The position numbers and the translations under genes are program-made. A DNA stretch of 64,000 nucleotides from NCBI GenBank assembly GCA_022822445.1, contig JAJEBR010000128.1, positions 1 through 64,000 on the forward strand, in the 5' to 3' direction. The notes beneath the pieces were generated by a model. It did no database searches. It saw nothing but the letters and a program-made list of their open reading frames with translations, and was not told the origin of the DNA. Below, piece after piece: positions 61,333 to 64,000 of the stretch; the first letter of the stretch is position 1, and each line of letters opens with the position of its first letter. The stretch is from Gemmatimonadota bacterium. GTDB lineage: Bacteria > Gemmatimonadota > Gemmatimonadetes > Longimicrobiales > Gaopeijiaceae.

Positions 61333-61382
61333 ACTTTGTTCGGTCACCGAACAAAGTGCGGCGGCGGTCAGGCCTCTGTCAA
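61333..61382 (-). promoter_or_regulatory. Promoter with operator 2 of the glucan locus
   Basis: On the minus strand TTGACA (61377-61382) is followed after 19 bp by ACTTTGTTCGG-TGA-CCGAACAAAGT (61333-61357), identical to operator 1 except for the 3-bp centre. It precedes the glycosidase-barrel gene and its GH3 partner. Confidence 0.75.
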
Positions 61383-61399
61383 GGAGGGGAGAGGGTCGC

Positions 61400-61792
61400 C
61401 GTGGTCCGCAACAGGCGATCGGCGTCCTGGGCAATGGCCTCGAACGCCGCCCGCTCGAACGCGGGAATCGCGAGCCACTCATGGACGGGCGGCTGGTGTT
61501 GGTCTCCTCCTTCGATCCCGCAGTCCGGTTCCGCGGTTGGCGCGCGATGGAACGCAACAAGCAGATCTACGCGCTCGCGGACGCGGCGCTGGTTGTGAAC
61601 TCCGACTATGGGCAGGGCGGCACCTGGGCGGGGGCGACACAGCAATTGGGGGACCGCGGTCTCGGCTATGTACCGGTGTATGTCCGCTCAAACGGAGAGC
61701 GAGGCCGAGGGCTTGAAGAGCTGGCTGCGCGCGGCGCACGCAGGTGGCCCGAACCCCGGCCCGACGCAGCTCGGAAGCGCCGAGAACGCTGA
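61400..61792 (+). pseudogene. 3' fragment of a DprA-like (SLOG fold) gene
   Basis: The frame reads [20 protein letters not shown], then [38 protein letters not shown] and [20 protein letters not shown], the second half of DprA-type Rossmann-like proteins (RNK-IYALAD and GGTWAGA are hallmarks). The N-terminal half, with its GSR/GxG loop, is absent: upstream lies operator 2. An ATG at 61481 could start a 103-residue remnant. Probably cut by the rearrangement that placed the glucan operon here. Confidence 0.65.
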
Positions 61793-61793
61793 A

Positions 61794-62486
61794 TCACCGC
61801 CCCTCGCAGATGTGGTCGAAGACCGCGACGGCCATTTTTCCGCATGCAGCCCTCACCTGTTCCCAATCCTGCCACCGCGTTGCCAGGTCCCGGTATTCGG
61901 ACAGATCCAGCTCGTCGAGATCATAGGGAAGCGGGTTGGCCAACTGGGCGTGGAGCTGCTGCAGGGCGGACTCGCCGCTCTCCTGGGGATAGAGCCGGTC
62001 GAACGGTCGCAATGCCTCCCCGGACGACTCTGTCCCCATGTGGGTCGCCAGGGCGACGAAATCGAGGTAGTCTCTCGTGGCGTTGCGCTTGAGGATGAGG
62101 ACGCCCTTGATGCGAAGGATCTCCGCATCGGTCGGGATGGTGAGAGTCAGTCCCGCGACACCGAGCGTCGTCGTCTCCAGTGGTTCCGCCCGGATCAGCT
62201 GCCGGACCCCTGTCTGGATTCCTTCGAGGCTGCCGAGTATCTGCACGGGCCGGGCCACACGGGCCGTCTTCCATCCCGCCACGGATTCGAGTTGTCCGAG
62301 AACCTCGTCAAAGCGGACACGCAGGTCCGTCAGCACATGGTCCGCATCCAGGGAGAAGCGGTGCTCGGCATGGATCGCCGCCGCCGTTCCGCCGACGAGG
62401 ACGGCGCCCGGCAGGATCTCCTGAAGACGCGCTGCGGACGAGAGCAGCCGCTCCCACTCAGGAAGGCGCGCGGGATTCCCTGGCAT
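61794..62486 (-). CDS. AbiEii/AbiGii-type nucleotidyltransferase (toxin-like)
   Basis: The ATG at 62484-62486 gives 230 residues. The nucleotidyltransferase core is LPGAVLVGGTAAAIHAEHRF, then SLDADHVLTDL (GG and DxD metal site) and IPTDAEILRIKGVLILKRN, followed by RDYLDFVALA, as in DUF1814/AbiEii proteins that modify tRNA or other targets in abortive infection and toxin-antitoxin modules. It overlaps by 29 bp the small gene upstream (62458-62685), its probable antitoxin. The C-terminal 50 residues are charged (ALQQLHAQLANPLPYDLDEL). Function inferred from family. Confidence 0.75.
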   Translation of the reverse strand: MPGNPARLPEWERLLSSAARLQEILPGAVLVGGTAAAIHAEHRFSLDADHVLTDLRVRFDEVLGQLESVAGWKTARVARPVQILGSLEGIQTGVRQLIRAEPLETTTLGVAGLTLTIPTDAEILRIKGVLILKRNATRDYLDFVALATHMGTESSGEALRPFDRLYPQESGESALQQLHAQLANPLPYDLDELDLSEYRDLATRWQDWEQVRAACGKMAVAVFDHICEGR

Positions 62487-62685
62487 ACAGCATCCAGAAG
62501 TGATACCGCTGGGCTCGCGGATCGCGGACGTGCCGCGCGCAGACCCGCTCGATCCTCTCCAGTATGGCCGCATCCTGCCGCGCCGCCCGCCGCAGATCGG
62601 CCCAGTGCCGCCACTGGCCGCTCGCGATGATGTCGTCGATGGCGGCAAGGGTGAATCGGCTGTGATTCAGGTGGCGATGACGCAT
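62458..62685 (-). CDS. Small antitoxin-like partner of the nucleotidyltransferase
   Basis: The ATG at 62683-62685 gives 75 residues (MRHRHLNHSRFTLAAIDDII, then WADLRRAARQDAAILERIER and DPRAQRYHFWMLYARE). Basic, helical, no known domain. Its end overlaps the AbiEii-type gene by 29 bp, the gene order of many such toxin modules. Unlike classical AbiEi it has no wHTH of 190 residues, so it is another antitoxin type or a partner subunit. Confidence 0.6.
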   Translation of the reverse strand: MRHRHLNHSRFTLAAIDDIIASGQWRHWADLRRAARQDAAILERIERVCARHVRDPRAQRYHFWMLYARESRAPS

Positions 62686-62846
62686 GATCTCCGGCTGGGT
62701 CCTGGGCGCCAGGGTTCCGGTTCCGCCTTGGCACCGGACGGCCCCGGCCGCTCGAACGTGCCCGACCCTAAGGTAACACGCCGGGAGTCCGCTCTCGCTG
62801 AACGCCGGGGTGGACCAACCCGCGGGCGCACGCCCGCCTTCCCCCC

Positions 62847-64000
62847 TCAGAACGCCTTCAGATACGTAAGCTTCACTACACCGGTCCTGCGCTGCCATCG
62901 CTCCGTGCGCGGATCCAGCAGGTCGCCGGTCAGGTAGCCCGTGTCGAGGACCACGAAGAGATCGCTGCCGGGCGTGTGGATCCAGTCGATGCGCACGTTG
63001 GCCTGGACGACGTTCGAGACATCGTCGTACTGGACGAGGGCGTTGGCGAAGAGCGCACGGCTCGCTGCGCCCAGGATGGTCAGGCTGACGAGGCGGGTGG
63101 TGAAGTCGCCATCCTCGGCGGGGAGGCTGACATCGTTCCAGCTGTAGTCGCCGCTGACCGTGAGGTGGGGGCCGGTCTTCCACATCAGCCCGCCGGAGAG
63201 CTGCGTCCGCGTGCCGCCCCAGAACTGGCCCGCCACGATGCCGCCGCGCGCCGAGAACTCCCGGCTGTCGTTGGTGTTGAAGCGGACTTCGGTGCCGGTG
63301 AAGTCGTATTCTCCAGCCGCCAGGGCGCGCCCCTGGATGTGCGAGGGCGAGGCAAGCGACTCGCCGCGGCGAACGACCGCGATCGAGGCTCGGTCGCCCG
63401 TCTGGAAGCTGAGGCGGTTGCTGAAGGCGAACGCCGTGCTCTGCATGGTCCCGTCCAGCCCGGCGATGTAGTCGCCCCGCAGGGTGCTCACGAGCTGCCG
63501 CGCCCAGGTGCTTCGTTCGAAGCGCGGGTGCGCCCCGACCGATCCCGAGTAGCGTTGCATGTCGTTGCGCAGCACGAAGCCCAGCGCGGGATCGAAGCCG
63601 ATGGGGATTCGGCGGTATCCGGCTCCGGCCGCCAGGAGGCTGCTTCGCAGGTCGGCCTCGATGGCACCCGCGACGGGGGACCCTGGGTCGACATCCGCGG
63701 CACTCGCGGCACCGTTCGCCCCGCTCGCCGCAACCGGGCCGGCGCCGGTTTCCACCCCGTCATCCCAAGAGCTCGCGATCCATCCCCTGACCGAGCTCGA
63801 CCCGCCGAAACGCACCTGAAAGTCGCCCCCGAGCACCCGGTTGAAGCCGTCGTCGCCGTCCAGCGAGGTGAGGATCCCGCCCACGGTGGTCCTCGGCAGC
63901 GGGTCGGCACGCAGCCGCACGACCGAGTTGAGGCCGCCGGGGTTCACGTCGTACCCGCGGTCCCCCTGCGGGTCCTCGGTCCACAGGCTGAGCGCCCCGA
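62847..64000 (-). CDS. DUF5916-like outer-membrane barrel protein, C-terminal part (5' partial)
   Basis: The frame runs in from the right edge: GALSLWTEDPQGDRGYDVNP, then GGLNSVVRLRADPLPRTTVG and about 370 more residues of alternating strands (AFSNRLSFQTGDRASIAVVR, GGLMWKTGPHLTVSGDYSWN, VVLDTGYLTGD) ending VKLTYLKAF with a terminal Phe, the outer-membrane insertion signal. Spacing and ending match the barrel half of DUF5916 proteins, whose N-terminal half would be a carbohydrate-binding-like domain outside the window. The role is not known. No link to the glucan locus is certain. Confidence 0.75.
   Translation of the reverse strand, partial: GALSLWTEDPQGDRGYDVNPGGLNSVVRLRADPLPRTTVGGILTSLDGDDGFNRVLGGDFQVRFGGSSSVRGWIASSWDDGVETGAGPVAASGANGAASAADVDPGSPVAGAIEADLRSSLLAAGAGYRRIPIGFDPALGFVLRNDMQRYSGSVGAHPRFERSTWARQLVSTLRGDYIAGLDGTMQSTAFAFSNRLSFQTGDRASIAVVRRGESLASPSHIQGRALAAGEYDFTGTEVRFNTNDSREFSARGGIVAGQFWGGTRTQLSGGLMWKTGPHLTVSGDYSWNDVSLPAEDGDFTTRLVSLTILGAASRALFANALVQYDDVSNVVQANVRIDWIHTPGSDLFVVLDTGYLTGDLLDPRTERWQRRTGVVKLTYLKAF

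Noticed and set aside
56156-61400. Very long plus-strand open frame (nearly 1900 codons to 61792)
   Set aside because: Antisense to GH3 and the glycosidase-barrel gene with Pro/Arg/His-rich composition; only the last 130 codons, beyond the glycosidase gene, show DprA-like sequence.

Overview
The window is GC-rich, densely coded bacterial DNA from a diderm (Gram-negative-type) organism. A TonB-dependent receptor, several outer-membrane barrels, many lipoprotein signal peptides, repeated 6-bladed beta-propeller lipoproteins, a DUF5916-type barrel and an ECF sigma cassette together suit Gemmatimonadota or a close relative. That assignment is inference from gene content; there is no rRNA here.

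Layout. 1-4.8 kb: the tail of a tyrosine recombinase, then a minus-strand ECF sigma operon (sigma factor, anti-sigma-like membrane protein, secreted protein, two propeller proteins and a broken third one), followed by tRNA-Ala(TGC). 4.9-13.8 kb: housekeeping genes, among them an unusual group of zinc-independent paralogs (S14, FolE2, L31 type B, L33, L28) and an outer-membrane barrel. 13.7-21.3 kb: zincin-like protein, class III CoA transferase, trypsin-like protease with a free copy of its N-terminal module, feoAB behind a Fur-like palindrome, a repeat-rich small ORF coupled to an IMPACT/YigZ gene, and a cold-shock protein. 21.5-25.9 kb: a tightly overlapping operon of phospholipase C-like protein, GT2, PAP2, GT4 and an orphan OmpR-type regulator, which could remodel membrane lipids. 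25.8-33 kb: lipoprotein, beta-helix lipoprotein, TonB receptor and amidase. 33-39 kb: a toxin-antitoxin pair whose toxin is frameshifted, TesB, a thioredoxin-like protein, and an M24 peptidase gene cut exactly by an IS1182-family element with 17-bp inverted repeats and a CTAG duplication. 39-46.5 kb: propeller-type proteins, a cytochrome c/copper monooxygenase-like protein, an ion channel-like protein and a DASS anion symporter.

46.6-61.4 kb is the most interesting region: a putative beta-glucan (laminarin-type) utilization locus made of two convergent operons. Each operon starts with the same 25-bp palindromic operator (ACTTTGTTCGG-N3-CCGAACAAAGT) placed 19 bp after a TTGACA box. The forward operon encodes two surface lipoproteins built from a repeated carbohydrate-binding-like module, a ROK repressor, a GH16 endo-glucanase and an MFS/GPH sugar transporter. 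The reverse operon encodes a clan GH-A glycosidase fused to a long beta-strand-rich, probably outer-membrane barrel region, and a GH3 beta-glucosidase. There is no SusC/SusD pair. The transporter carries a circularly permuted copy of the binding module inside its TM3-TM4 periplasmic loop, so glycan capture appears to be built into the inner-membrane transporter, and glycan cleavage possibly into an outer-membrane barrel.

61.4-64 kb: a DprA-like gene fragment, an AbiEii-type nucleotidyltransferase with a small partner (toxin-antitoxin-like), and the C-terminal part of a DUF5916-type barrel protein that runs off the right edge. A 39-bp AT-rich motif with a TGTAAAG/CTTTACA palindrome recurs at three distant places (4.1, 31.2 and 35.8 kb) and looks like the operator or promoter of an unseen regulator.
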